64,000 bases of DNA from Prostheceraeus crozeri (taxonomy: Eukaryota; Platyhelminthes; Polycladida; Euryleptidae): NCBI GenBank assembly GCA_907163375.1, contig CAJQUW010004580.1, positions 1,314,501 to 1,378,500 of the forward strand, read 5' to 3'. Below, one piece after another: positions 13,391-26,316 of the stretch (positions within the stretch are counted from its first letter, which is position 1; every line of letters begins with the position of its first letter). The notes beneath the pieces were generated by a model. That model saw only the letters and a program-made list of their open reading frames with translations. It was not told where the DNA came from and did not search any database. The position numbers and the translations under genes were made by a program.

Positions 13391-13515
13391 CATAATTCTG
13401 GTAAATATATTTTCAAAAAAACACCACTTGTGATAATAAAACAGCTGAAGTTTATATAAAACAGCTTTTATTATCACAAGTGGTGTTTTTCGAAAATATA
13501 TTTACCAGAATTATG
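13391..13515. repeat. Near-perfect hairpin, about 54-bp arms
   Basis: The left arm starts CATAATTCTGGTAAATATAT and ends near 13445. Its reverse complement occupies about 13463-13515, separated by a loop of roughly 16 bp. The arms differ at only a few positions, so this is a recent or actively homogenised snap-back element. Confidence 0.85.
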
Positions 13516-16302
13516 AGCATCCCACTTGGAAATAGTATATTTGGCTATAGATAATAAGAACAAACTGGGGATAAGGAGACGGAATCTTCCAATTGACATC
13601 ATCGATCGCTATCCATGATAATCTATTTAATATACATGCACATGCACGGTAGGACTGCAATAAATTTATACACAAAGGAAAGGATTTTCACATAAGAATT
13701 ACCCCTTATACATAGGCTTACGTGTTACTACATACATGGAATCATTTCCTGTCCTTGGTCCTTGTACAAGCATGGATGCGTCCATCATGAATGATATGAT
13801 TTCTGGAGGTGCCAATAATCACACTCGGCGGTCTAAGTGGCTGCAGTACCTCATCAGTAGATAATTTGATTTCTATAAATATTTATGGAAATATTAACTG
13901 AATCCCTAGGAGCGCTGAAAAGACAATCCCTTTTTCACTTCACGTTTAATTCTCTCGACTAATAGCTTTGCACAGTTGACAGTCACCTTATCTGATGGAG
14001 ACGCAAGTTGACTTCAAAAGCCAGTGACAGCTACACACAAATATGAATTACTTGTTTGTTTCATATTTCAGGCAATTGGAAGGTAGACTGATTTGAAGGC
14101 GTTTCAGTTCTTAGCACCAACCAATTCTATTGAAGAAGATTTTAATCAGCCTCACCACTCTTTCTCTCAAAAGGCGATAAAACTACCAGGTGCATTTGTA
14201 ATTAACGTGATTATCATTGCTGAATAATATTTGTTTAATACCAGACTCAACTCGCGCTGTAGGTCTAATCATTTTGAAGGTCTGAGAAGTGAATCTTGTT
14301 GTCCATCCAAGAAGCTCAATCCTTGCAGGTCTCCTGTAATTTGGTGCTATCCTCAGCATCGTGATGGCATCAAATATTCACAACAAAGTTCAATCAAAGT
14401 AGTCCTACATGGACATCTTTTCGGTCTGTGCAGCAATTTATCCTTGTCAGCGCAGACAGTAATTCCTGAGATCGAGTTCTCGTATCTAAATTGTCAACCC
14501 TCAAAAACTACTAAGTAGCATGGAAACAGAAAAATCACATTAGGGATTTTAAAAATAATCTAGGCACGTCCTCATTCCATTTTTTCGCGGAAATGTTCTA
14601 TCTGAAGGCCTTAAGAGGAATACAACCTTAAACATGGAGAATAACTTAGCCCTTTGCTGACAGATGAATTACAAATTTTTTGATCCGCGCACTGAAGACA
14701 GGGTTCATACTAACCTAAATATGTGTTGAATGGTTGAATTTAGTAACAGAGCGATATCCATAGTAGTACATGTAAGTTTGTTGTAAATGATCTGTGCAGA
14801 CATTCAGTGTGATCACCCTTCATGCCATAACACGACCACTCTTATGCCATCTGTCGTGATTCTGCGAGTAGGCCTATGTTATGATTTCATTGTTTATTTT
14901 GTTAAAGTCTTGATTGATGATATTAATTAGAAGAACGGACACTGATGATACCTCAAAAAACAGTTCAAACAAACATTAAGTCCTACTTGGCAGCAATATT
15001 GCAAAAGAGCAAAACGCAGAGCATTTGTGAATTCAGGCTTGCTGCAGCAGTGTTCGTGGAATGATTTGTTCTTGCTCGAAATCGCTAGTAAGTGGTAAGC
15101 CTGCATGCAGCCGAGGGTGCACGTGCATTTTGGATACCGGTACTTTGCATACACTGTCATAATTACTCTTATTCATTGTAAAAGCTAACATGATTTGAAC
15201 TACTTAACAAAATATCAAAAGTTAGTAGTAAAAAGTATCATGTGGAGTAGGCCAAGTAAATAACATTCAAATTATTTTGACACTGCTTCCTTCGCTTACT
15301 GCCGGAGTCAGAGTGGGTGTCCTGTCATTTTGATATGACTCTGCATCTTGGCACAAAGTAATCAGAATCAAATATTCATCAGCCAATAATGAGTGAATCA
15401 CATTATTAGCAACAAAATACAAGAGTCATAAATGATAGTAGTAGTACATCACTCAAGTCTATAGGACTTCACCACTGCCATAGCTTCGCATGAAAGTCAT
15501 AATATTAGCGGAAGAGTAGGAACGATAGACCTGTATATAAGTCATGCAAATCGACCTTGGAGAACAGTTCCACTGACATGGTCTGGTCTTGGGTCTAATT
15601 AGGGGCCTACTTGGTATCTTCCTGAGCTATTGGGTTCCTTGATCATACGAGTTATTGCCCTTCATTGAGGGAGGGGGGCAACTCTATATCTGGTCCGTGA
15701 GTTGAAACATGTCCCACAAACATGGACGGGTAGAAACAGCGCCTGTTAGTGTTAGCAGGTGCGGATAACGGGGAGGATTGCTGATACGGTTGTTTTCGTT
15801 GGAAGTCAGGTTGACACAGGTGCAAACGAACCGGGGTTGAAAAGCTTGATGGGACCTGACTGACCATAGCAGCAGCTATATCCTTTGTCGGCTTCATTTT
15901 GGAGAGTCCTTGTATATAATACCTGCATCCATAAATGTAGCATTTCACGGTCTCTATGGGTGGTGCAGTATTGCTGCCACCATGAAACTTGGTGAATATG
16001 AATGTTTTGAAAAAGTATGTTCTTCCTTTGTCCTTCTAATTGGGTGAACTTTCTTCCGACTGGATTTCATGGACGCTGCCTGAATGACACCTGAAAAACA
16101 CCAGCTGACTTGACACAAGTTGTACGACCAATTCCTTTATAATTCAAGCTGGTATATGAGGTATTTGAGAGCGGGTATTGAGAGTTGTGTTTCAGGCCCA
16201 ATGCAAGCGTTCTCTGCTTTCAATGGAAGCGGAACCATTTGTGGCCTTTTGCCTTTGCAATAAATGAATAAATAAAGAAATATGTAAATAAGTATGCTTA
16301 CT
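13516..16302. other. Unique sequence, no confident gene
   Basis: Short frames only. The minus frame 15652-15948 (98 codons, Pro/Ser/Gln-rich, beginning near an ATG) is the most protein-like, but it has no recognisable domain or splice context. Confidence 0.4.
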
Positions 16303-16500
16303 TTGAAATGGCCGGCTTAACAGACCTCTATCCAATTGAAGTTGTTTGGAGTTCGCTGGAACACGGTGTGAGACGATGAAAGCGCAACAATGAAGAAGAT
16401 TTTCTTCGATTTGAAGTTCTGGGATAGTGGGATAGTTTAAATCAAGCAGTAGTCAACCACCTGATTAATAGCGTGATTTCCCGAATTCAACCCGTCCGGT
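16303..16500 (+). pseudogene. Tc1-type transposase C-terminal fragment
   Basis: The plus strand reads LTDLYPIEVVWSSLEHGVRR, then after a stop and frame changes WDSLNQAVVNHLINS and MISRIQPV. This is the PIE-x-x-W block and the last helices of Tc1-like transposases. Only about 60 residues of a protein of roughly 340 survive, and no TIRs were seen. Confidence 0.7.
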
Positions 16501-16675
16501 TGACCATGATGCCCAATACGTCGGACGGACAAAACGCAGATTGCATCAAAGAAAAAAGAGCACATACTAAGTTCCGTAACGACATAGCTCGGAAAGATTT
16601 TTTTGGGGGGCTTCAATTGATCATCTTACATAAGCCATCTCCCAGAACAGTAAAAAGCTATATAGTATCTCTCTT

Positions 16676-16822
16676 TTGTTTTTCGGTCGAGATTCTATTA
16701 AATCAATCAAGTTACTGCAGGTGGTCCACCTATTTCTATTGACCATTGAAGGCGCGGGACACCGGAATACCAGACTGCAGTAATTTTCATTAATTTAATA
16801 GAATCTTGACTGAAAAACTAAG
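16676..16822. repeat. Short inverted repeat (MITE-like)
   Basis: TTTTTCGGTCGAGATTCTAT at the left is matched by the complement of ATAGAATCTTGACTGAAAAA at the right, with an inner ACTGCAG pair. The arms are about 45-50 bp with several mismatches. Confidence 0.65.
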
Positions 16823-17396
16823 GGGAGTTACCCTTTTCTTGCTCTGCCAATATGAATATGATCTCTCGTCGTTTGATCAAGCAAGTGAAAAGTTACACGG
16901 TTCTTAAGGTTCCCATATATACAAAGTATGCTATCAGCCGTTCACACTTTTATTCAGTGTTTCATCAAGTTACTCTCGCAATTACTACTCTTATAAGTAC
17001 ATAAGTTACTGTTCATAAGTTACTCTTGTTGAACATAAGGCACAATTTTTTTTCTATTTTAAGGGGAAAGATTGAGGTTTTGGTCAATCTTCGGGGTAGT
17101 ACCCAAGGTGCTGGTGATGGGAGTTTCTTTTATCTTCCCTTCCAGTTTAATCTGTTCCATCTGCAGGACTTTTCAAATGCTTCAACTTAGTCCTTTGCAT
17201 CGGAAAACGGAGATCAAGTTCTCCGCTACTCCTTTCGTCCTCATTTTGCCACATCTTAGGTGTTTAACACCTAAGTACACAGATGAACTAATATAAAATC
17301 ATAATTGATAGTTTTCATGAACTGAACTCTCCCAAGTTGCACCGTTGTAAGGTAACTGAACGGTAGTCATTGCCGTAATATGATGTCAATTATATA
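16823..17396. other. Unassigned stretch
   Basis: No gene recognised; the frame at 17072-17296 has no domain signature. Confidence 0.4.
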
Positions 17397-17398
17397 TA

Positions 17399-18931
17399 GG
17401 GTTCGACAAAAAACTGCGTTTTTTCTACAGCCTCTGATTTTTTAGATCTAATGGTGTTTGATTGTGTTCATTTAAAAGTTCATGAAAGTTTTATTCAAAG
17501 GCAATGTCTATGGCATTATTCTCTGCACTGCATAGGCTTTAATGTTAGAATCATAGATATAAACATAGTGTATTTTTGATTCCCGATCGTCATGTCTCTA
17601 GAGTGCTTTCCGACTATCTCCGAACATATAGACATAAGATATGCTCTTAATCAATCATCCAATTTTCTTTCCTGATAGTCATGGAGTTTGAGCAGTGTGA
17701 TGTCTACTTCTTCATCCGAACACTGTCTCAAAATGGCTACTCAGCAACAAAAATTCATCAGCTGCTTGCTAACGTTTGGGGTGAGAAGAACATCATGAAA
17801 GTGAGAAGAATTCAAGCAATAGTAAGAGAGTTCGTCGATGGACGTGAAACGGTGACACGAAAGGAAGGATCTGGAAGACCACGATCAAGCTGCTGCGATG
17901 AAAACATCGAAGAGGTGAGAGAACTAATCGAAGATGACAACCACTTATCCTGTGCTGACATGTCACTGCAGACAAGTGTTGAGGAGAGATCAGTTCATCG
18001 GATACTTTCTCATCATCTGAATAAGAAATCCTTGTAGTGGGGGTGATAACTCTAAAACCGTGCAAATTGAGGGTAGAGGGCCAGATTTTTGCCTATATCT
18101 TAATTTTCATCCTGTGAACAATTCCTGATATGTATCTCTTTCTGAATTTCTGCATTTACTTCTCCCTGAAATACATTACAGGTGCGGATACCGCATGAAC
18201 TGAGTGATCGAAATAAGCAGCAACGTATTGAGTGTGGCAGAAGCATTTTGGAAACCTTGCGACGTCGGCAAATCAAAAGTAAACTTGTCGTCGTGGACGA
18301 AAAGTGGGTCTACTACAAAAGCATCCCACCCAAAGAATGCAACCGAGTCTGGGTCGATTGCGCAGGCGACAGACCTCAAGTATCGCGCAGGTCAATAGCC
18401 GATAGGAAGGTCTTAATAATGGTTGCTCTCAATTATGCAAAGTCTTTCTCCTATATCGAAGTGCTGCATGATGGTGGAAGCATAAATGGTGATCGATATT
18501 TGTCAGTCCTGCAAATCATGTGTGCAGCGTTCGAGCAGCAACTTAATTTACCTCGTTGGGAGATGTGTCTCCAGCATGATAATGCAAGACCACATATATC
18601 AATGCAGGTTCGACGGTGGATCGACCACCAAGGCATGAGTCTCGTGAAATAACCCCTTATTCACCAGATAACAACTTGCTCGATCGATATGTCTTCAGAA
18701 ATTTTGAAGTTCATCGTCATCAATGCAATTTTGACTCAATTGCTGAAATTGAGGCATGTATTGAACAATTTCTTGCTGGAATGACCATCACCTAGTTACA
18801 GAAGGAGTTTTATGAATTCCAGTGACATATTGAGAAAGTTATAGAGGAAAATGGTAATTATCTGTGATGTGAATGATTGTCTGGATAAATAGATGTTGAT
18901 TACAAAAAACGCACTTATTTTTGTCGAACCC
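17399..18931 (+). mobile_element. Mariner transposon with TIRs and TA duplication
   Basis: Terminal inverted repeats GGGTTCGACAAAAA occur at 17399 and, reversed, end at 18931. Each is followed by a partly conserved GTGCGTTTTTT-like segment. TA dinucleotides flank both ends (17397-17398 and 18932-18933), as expected for mariner target duplication. The length of 1533 bp is slightly over the usual 1.3 kb, because about 145 bp of extra sequence sits inside the transposase (18038-18181). Confidence 0.9.
17681..18869 (+). pseudogene. Mariner transposase, nearly complete but interrupted
   Basis: The N-terminal part (17681-18037, 118 residues) has the paired helix-turn-helix architecture, with GYSATKIHQLLANVWGEKN and a SGRPRSS linker. 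The catalytic part resumes at 18182 (VRIPHELSDRNKQQRIECGR). It contains VVVDEKWVYY (first Asp) and LQHDNARPHIS (second Asp). The third Asp region, PYSPDNNLLDRYVF, lies in a different frame from about 18655, giving DD34D-type spacing. The intervening 145 bp ends in TTACAG and could be an intron, but I find no donor that keeps the phase. It is therefore more likely an insertion. Late stops near 18795 add to the damage. Confidence 0.85.
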
Positions 18932-18933
18932 TA

Positions 18934-21900
18934 TATTATCCTTTGATTAAATACGAACTAACAAAAAAATTCTTTGTTAATAAATTAAAAAACCTCTATA
19001 CTAAATGAAATCATTGATCATAATGGAATCTTTTCTTGTATATACTTGAATATTTATCTTCAATAATTGATTATTGCATCCATCGAATTAGTCATCGTTC
19101 TGTCAGCTAATAAAACGAAATTAAGTTTAATTTGATATGACAAACTGCAAATACACAAATTCAGTGTTTTGCATGCCCGAGACTGTGTTTGCATTTTTTC
19201 TTTCTGTAATCTACATGTAGAAACAGAATGATGAGTAAATGTCTCCACAAAATTCTTGCACTTCGTACACTGCGTTTGATATTTGTCAATTAATCAGAGA
19301 TTGAAATTGTCTGGTGTCACAATAGCATTTCATATTGTTTGCATATTGACACTCTATTCAATCGGGTCGCAAAGATTTTCGTCATCTGAAGAATAACTAC
19401 ACAATTCACTAATTCATGAAATGATCGTCATTGTTAATTGATATTTGCACATAATGGTATTGTCAATATTCACCGACTTTCGTTTAAATTAGACGGAATT
19501 TCATTGTCTCCTATGTAATAAGGTATGCGAAAGTCTTATGCAAATTTCGTCGGTCCACACCTATTGTCTCAACTCAGACCAACGCTGAATACGAACAAGA
19601 TTTGATGCTGATGCGAAAGATATGTCACAATTCAATCATCACATACTAAAAGAACTTCATTTGAAAACTTCATGAATTATTTATGGAAACATATAGGATC
19701 CATAAGATAAAACGGTTGCATGCATATTGATTGCATGTAAGCACCATTTGATACATGGTACCCCTAGTAACACGCTTCTGACGGCCCCACGCTGGCTCAG
19801 GAATGGGTCATATGGGTTGTCGTGGGCACCAATTTTTTGAGGATTGGCAAGGTGAGGGCACCACTTGAGGTGACCCATACCCAATAAAACCCTCACCGTA
19901 CCGGCGACTGACGGCATCTCTAAATATTTGCCTGTCTCATTTTGGCCTACTCCTCACAAGTGACGTTCATCTGAGAACATTTTCGCTAGAAGAAACGTCA
20001 ATATAGTGCAGTTTCATTCATCAGACCAACAGCTGATCATCATGCAGTGCTAGCAAAACTCACACATCAATAAATATTTTAAGGGAGCGCGGATTGTAGA
20101 GAGAACTTGACGGATTCCGTAACAAGGTCCAGGCAGGTGAAGCACTTTTAGGTCGTAGTACAAATAAAACAAATAATAATTGACGGTTCAAACTTTACAT
20201 GTGGCTTCACTGTGTCAATTCATGAAAAGTCACGGAAGAGCTTTGTGATAGGCTATATTCATTAGCCTATTTACACTTCTACAGCTGATTGAATATTGAA
20301 AAGTCCTAAAAAACCTTGCAAGGCAGGACAGCCGTTAAAGAATTAGGACTTGAGATGTTGGAACGATCTGGAGGTGCACGACGAGGTATTTTTAGTGTCG
20401 TGTTCAATTAGGACGGATAACCATAAGAAAACACTGGGAACTGCATTACTTTTCAAAAGACGTTTTCGTCTGAAACTGACTTTCTCACCTTGCCTTCCCC
20501 GAGATACCAAGTTATCTTCATAATCGCTGTAAACGAAGTGAGCACTACATACGAATGAGACGTTTTTAACGGGAATGAATTTCTTTCTCTATATTTTACT
20601 CAGTCAAGTTTTGAGAAGATCGGGATTACTACACAGACACAATATTAAATGAAATGATAATGTTGAAAATTTTATCGCTCGAGGAACACAACATGACACA
20701 TATATCCTCTGAATAATATCAGTCAAAAACAAAATTATAAGTTATATTATTTACTTCAAATGCGAAGACTCCTACAAGTTGTCAAACATGTCAATCAAGA
20801 ATTTAGTACTTCAATGATAAAAGAAAGATGTGGGCGTCAAATTTTTGATCTCTTCAAATATCGATTCAACCTGTTGCATGCCTAAGGTACCGCACATTTG
20901 TTAATTTAGCAATTGAGCACAATATTGCATGATGTAATTCAAGCAAAACATTGTACTGGTCTTCCATGCTGGCTAACTCCAATTTCTTGCCCAAGTATTT
21001 TCAGCGGCCGTCGATGTAAACAAAAAATCGCGGCTTCAGTGCAAGTGACGGTGAATGAATGAAAGCGGGAAGTCTTTCCCTAATCTAGTTCTGTGGTTGT
21101 CGTACGCTGTGGTCATTTCTCTCCTTCTCGTGGAATAATAGAGGTTATTCTAACCACGGAATTAGATTCTGCGATTCTAACCTATAATTTTAGACGCAAG
21201 CCACATATTACAAAAATTGTTCCTAGCGTTGTTCTTTTTAGGGTCACAATATAATTTCCGCGTTGTCTGATGTATAATTCAGATTCTTTGAAGTATATAT
21301 TAAAGCAACATGAATGATGTTTACTTTTGTTCACTTCGTCATGTTTAAATTTCGTGTTTATATGTTTAACTGCTGTGAAGATCACACAAGCCGTTTAATA
21401 AATAATTTCATAAAAAAGTTGAACCATTTTCATATGTAGTTTTCGTGTTGAATTTACTTTCTTAAGTGGTCAGTTGTGGCCAGTAGGCTTTCCGAAAGAT
21501 AATTGGGAGTTTTCTTTTATGCAGGATTTTAGCATGTAGAAGACCGAATTTTTCCGGGAGAACTGTCAAACAACCAAGTAACTTGGTTTTTTCTTTTTAT
21601 CAATGGATTTGAACCTCCTGAAAAATTTGATCAATTATATAACTGTCAAACAGTGTGAGGTATCATTCAGCTTCATCATGATGTTAAGATTTGTTGAATG
21701 TACAAACAGATACAGTGCTAATAACATTTACCGAATAAAAGTTATGTCTTCTACTAGGTTTGTTATTATTCGTTCTGTCACGGATGTTTACATTGCAGTA
21801 TTTTAAAAATTTACATGCTTTCCGCATCATATTTTGCCATAAGAATTTTACTCGGGGACTCCTGCAGGCAATGTTTGAACATAACATTCTTATCGCGTGG

Positions 21901-23067
21901 GTTTTTAGTAAAGCAATTTTTTTCCCGCGGATCTGATGATGTATATGCCTATTTCTTTCTTTGATTATTTAATATCAGTGAATGATATGATATTTTATGA
22001 TTGTCATATTTCAAAATGCATCATATAATATGTTATATTATTTATTGTTGTGATAACATTTCATTTATTGTTGCACTGATGACATATGTTATGCGAACGA
22101 GACGCCACGATCAATGACCTACAACCTTTGGATGTACTTTTAATCCTTTATTATTAAACTCAATTAAGACTGATTAAGACTGTGAGGGCGGCAAAAAGAA
22201 TCAAGAATCAAATTCTTTTAGGCTACTTCTATAGGCTAGGTCTAGGTTCGTCTTCTCGATTTTTCGTCTTATCGCATTGAAGTAGGAAAAAAAAAAAAAA
22301 AAATTGTTGCGAAAAAATGCTTTGCGATATATTTTTTCTACAGTGGGTGGAGAGAGTGAGTGGTGGAAAGGCTGACACCAATCTTTTCTGGATTGGTGAT
22401 AGGAAAAGCAGAAGGTTCCTTAAAACGCAGAGTGAAAGAGAACCGAAATGCCGCCCACCGGTCAATCATATTCTCGCTAAGTAGCTCTCAAAGTGTGGAA
22501 TCCACTTTTCTAGTAAAATATTAAGTGGCCGAATATCTCTCTACTAAAAGGTATCAAAATGTTCCCATTCTTTAGTTTAGGAGTTTGTGAAATTGTTGTT
22601 GAAATTTAAAGTTGATATTCTTGATTTATCATTGAAAGTAGGTCTAATCGCCATCCACTGTGCTGAGATAATTCGCTGAAATGCTAGGTCTGCTCAACAA
22701 AAGTTATGTCTCCTATCAGTATTATTAGGTCGAATGACGGAATTCTATATTAGTGTAAAAGTTTCGCCATTTTATGGATAGCTAGGCTCTACCTTGATTC
22801 TCGAAATTATAGTTTAGTGTTCAGTTTGTAGTTTTAAAGTCAGGGTTAATAAGAAAATGCACTTTTTACACACGTTCAGGTCAGCATCCTTTTTCGGAAG
22901 AATATTTCATGGTGCCTCATCGCAAAGTTTTCATTTAGCATGACGTCGTTTTCAATGCACGATACCAGTAAGCAACGCATTCCGGTACATCAATCAACAT
23001 GCACAGAAAATATTGCTTTCATATGATTGATTAGTCCATGAATTAGGTTGAATGTATGAATTGTTGT
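18934..23067. other. Unique sequence without recognised gene
   Basis: Mostly AT-rich. A GC-richer patch at 19735-19920 holds a 78-codon minus frame with no known domain. There is an 18-base A run near 22290. I see no convincing exon. Confidence 0.45.
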
Positions 23068-24554
23068 TATGACAGACATTCAGTCACAATGCAAACTGTT
23101 TTGTAAATGTAGTCAAACCTCGCTCAGCGACCGTCGCGCTTTAACGACCGGTTTTTTTCAGGAACGCACTGATCATTGCCTCTCGATAGAACGACTACGC
23201 TATAGACATGCAGTCACAATTCAAACTGTTTTAATTATTGTCAAACTCGCGTAGCGACCGTGGTGCTTCAACGACCGGTCTTTCTAGGAACCGAACGATT
23301 AGATAGGAAATCCCACATACTTAAGCAGTGACCGTCACGCTTCACGACCGGTTTTTTTCAGGAACGAACTGATCATTGCCTCTCGATAGAACGACTACGC
23401 TATAGACATGCAGTCACAATTCAAACTGTTTTAATTATTGTCAAACTCGCTTAGCGACCGTGGTGCTTCAACGACCGGTCTTTCTAGGAACCGAACGATT
23501 AGATAGGAAATCTCACATACTTAAGCAGTGACCGTCACGCTTCACGACCGATTTTTTCAGGAACGAACTGACCATTTTCTCTCGATAGAGCGATCACGTG
23601 ACACTCCAAAATATTGATAAAATGTCAAAATATGTCCGTATTCTGTTTATTTCATGATGTTATTTTGATTGGGATGGATGGACGTAACGCTATAAAGCTA
23701 TCATCTTCGGGATGGAGTTTAGTCCTTTAATTGCTGACAATTGGAGTATAAATCAGCACTTCTTTTAACTCAATTGACACCTTAAGTAGTCATCAATTAT
23801 GTGGATAAGAAGCTCTATCACTGACCGCAACACCTGACACACATTAACAGGCCCTACTTGATTCTTACATTAAGAAAGTAATATCCTTTCATTTTTTAAT
23901 TATACTTTATCAATATGTTCATTCCTTCACAAACTGCAGTTTTTTGTCGTCTATTCATTAAAAGTGTAATCTTGACCATTTCACCATCGCCGATGTCAAG
24001 ATTCCCTTCGAAAATTCATAGTTAATGGCGAAAAGTCTCCCCCAATGTTTTTATCCACATGTTATTCAAAATGATGGCATACGGTAAAACGATGTACGCA
24101 GGCAAGATGACTCAATGTATTCTTATAATTGTTATGATAAGATGTCCGGTTAGTGAGGAGAGTTATTAGTTCATTCACAATCTGCTGCTATCCAGATGTA
24201 AAATCTTATTAATGAAAGTTTCATGTTATTGACCATTTTTCATCAAAGAAAAGTGAATCAATTAATGACCGAAGCGGTGCTTGAATGAAGCAGTCAAATG
24301 TTCTTTGAGCTTTACAGACAGGTCCACACGTTGTGAAACTAATAAAATATTGTTGATGAAGATTTTTAACTAAAGAATAGTGCATTTTTTCATGATATTG
24401 TGATCTGGTAGTGGTCGTAGCAGCATGAAACAACCCAAAACTTCTTACTTAATTTTCATACTACTCAACAATTAGCGTCAATGATAAATAATCTCTTGGT
24501 ATTGCGACCGTTTTTAGCAAAACCGAGCGCGGTCGCAATGTCGAGGTTTGACTG
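23068..24554. mobile_element. Non-autonomous pogo-like Tc1/mariner element with tandem left end
   Basis: The left end AGTCAAACCTCGC (23111) is mirrored by GTCGAGGTTTGACT ending near 24553. Both lead into GCGACCG-rich subterminal sequence, a style common in pogo/Tigger-type elements. The left end is repeated in tandem: CATTGCCTCTCGATAGAACG begins at 23174 and again at 23374, so the unit is 200 bp, with a further partial copy near 23570. The interior from 23640 to 24480 has no transposase. The flanking dinucleotides are TG on both sides rather than TA, so the exact ends are uncertain. Confidence 0.7.
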
Positions 24555-24651
24555 TGCATACTTTCAGATTTGCAATTAGTAAGTTACTGAAATTTAGTCG
24601 AAATTTAAATAATATAATTGCAAATCTCGAATTTACCCTGGCATGGCTGCG

Positions 24652-24800
24652 ACTTTAAATAGGGAGTTGTGTCGATGTTGACATATGTGAACTAGGGATT
24701 CTGATGATTCCTGATATTGGATGAAATCCCAGCTATTCAGGTTTGTTCTATTTTTCAACTGAATTTGGAACACAATATTTAATCATTCTATTTACATTGT
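24652..24800 (+). repeat. Dispersed repeat, copy B (partial)
   Basis: It aligns with 12168-12325: AAATAGGGAGTTGTGT, a GATTCCTGA-GATGAAAT block, then CAACTGAA and CAATATTTAAT. It begins about 100 bp right of the pogo-like element. Confidence 0.65.
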
Positions 24801-25144
24801 GCATAGTTTCATTTTCGTGGCTTGCTTCAAGACAAATCCCATTTACGTATACATTTTTTTCTGACACAATGTTCTGCCACTGTGTGATGAACATACATGT
24901 ATTACTTCATCGCAGTTACTTGTGCATATTTTTAATGATTGATCCATATTTCCGACATTAAACACAGTAAATCTCGGCTCAAAACAAAATTATTTCAGGT
25001 TCTTCAAATTCTCAAACTCCGTGGACGACAGTGGATAAATCATCGGTTGGTCATAACATCAACTTATCACTGATTTGGCCAAGTGTTCAAAATGCTGTAT
25101 CACGACGCGATTTTGTTGACTGTTACCGAAGATGGAATTATTAT

Positions 25145-26316
25145 TGAATCTCTCATTTCGACTTGAAACCCTTTCGAACCTTGAGAGAGGTGAGCATGAA
25201 ATAAGTAAGTAATACTAGATTTCGTTGCACTGGTATGTAATAATTGAAATGAAATTTGGTCGATATGAAATAACAGCTTAAATTTGATGAAATCGACTTC
25301 GAGCAGTCCGAGAAATTGAAGCTGGTAACTTGTAATGGTGTCTATTATTGCGGTAAATCAAGAGTGCCCAGATTCATCAAAATAAAAAGCATTTCCATTC
25401 TTTATTTAGATTAATGTGCGGTCGGCTTCCAGACGCACATTGATTTTAATCAATCTACTCATTCATTAATTCTTTTACTCTTGTGAAATTTACTATTGAA
25501 TGTACTATATACACAGTTATGACTTGCTTGATTTTAAAATCTTCATACAGATATGCCTAATTGTATGCTTGCCAGCTGGAAAATCAAAAGTAGGCCTACT
25601 TATTCTGGCTATCTTACATTCAACTTTCCCTGTATTGCCCTCGCAGATATGGAATTTCTGCAATGAAATCTCTCATTAATAGAACTGTAAATGCGGAGGG
25701 GGCGGCCTATAAGACAAAGAAATTTTCTTCGACCATTCATTGAAAATGCATGGATAAAGCAACTACTACATAGACTACTATGTCGTTGAATCGAAATCGC
25801 GGTCTAGGCGATCCTAGGCATCTTGGGAGATGTAGCAAAATTAGACTACCCGTGTTCTATTTCATTTCAACTGCCCAGGGCTCTTCTATAATAATAATTT
25901 TTCAATTTGCTTTACAAAGCTCGTGCTAATCAGTGTCAATGGCATCTGCTAGAACATTGGTTTTAGGCTCTAAAATTGCACAATGATCAAGATTCTTAAC
26001 TATAATTCTTATTAGATTGAAGAGCTTCGCCGTTTCCATAAAATATGACCAGTGCGGGAACTTAATAGACACGTAAATATTTTAATTAACGGTAACAAGG
26101 AAATATTCGGTCGCTGAAACTATCTAATTAAGCCTAATTTATTCTAGGTCCGTCGTCTCTCCGTTATCGGTGGAAGGAATGAATCTGAATTGGTGAAAAG
26201 AATATTCGACACGCTGTTATCGCACAACGAACAGTTGCAGTGCTGCTTAGATGGGTGGAGCGGATCCAAAGGATCTAAGTTTGGGTTGAAAGGCCCATTC
26301 TTACAGCTAGTTTTCG
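25145..26316 (+). CDS. Possible host gene fragment with DUF4806-like domain
   Basis: Two well-formed internal exons are visible. The first, 25277-25324 (48 bp, after TAACAG and before GTAACT), encodes LKFDEIDFEQSEKLKL. The second, 26148-26316 (after ATTCTAG, before GTAAGT), encodes VRRLSVIGGRNESELVKRIF, then a segment ending KGSKFGLKGPFLQLVF. Both joints are in phase 0 with each other. The joined sequence has the layout of the DUF4806 domain: a charged helix, an L-x-x-IGG turn, a VKRI-type helix, then a W-G-x-KG-x-x-x-F end. Function is unknown. A candidate upstream exon ends at 25191 before GTGAGC and reads FDLKPFRTLRE, but it has an in-frame stop just upstream and no visible acceptor. The gene may be truncated or a pseudogene. 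No downstream exon was identified with confidence. Confidence 0.5.

Noticed and set aside
15652-15948. 98-codon minus frame, Pro/Ser-rich
   Set aside because: Protein-like composition, but no domain, splice context or repeat support.
22285-22305. A-run as a LINE or SINE poly(A) tail
   Set aside because: No retroelement sequence on either side and no target duplication seen.
23068-23590. Regular repeats as a CRISPR-like array
   Set aside because: Units are 200-bp tandem copies without spacers, in a eukaryotic transposon end.
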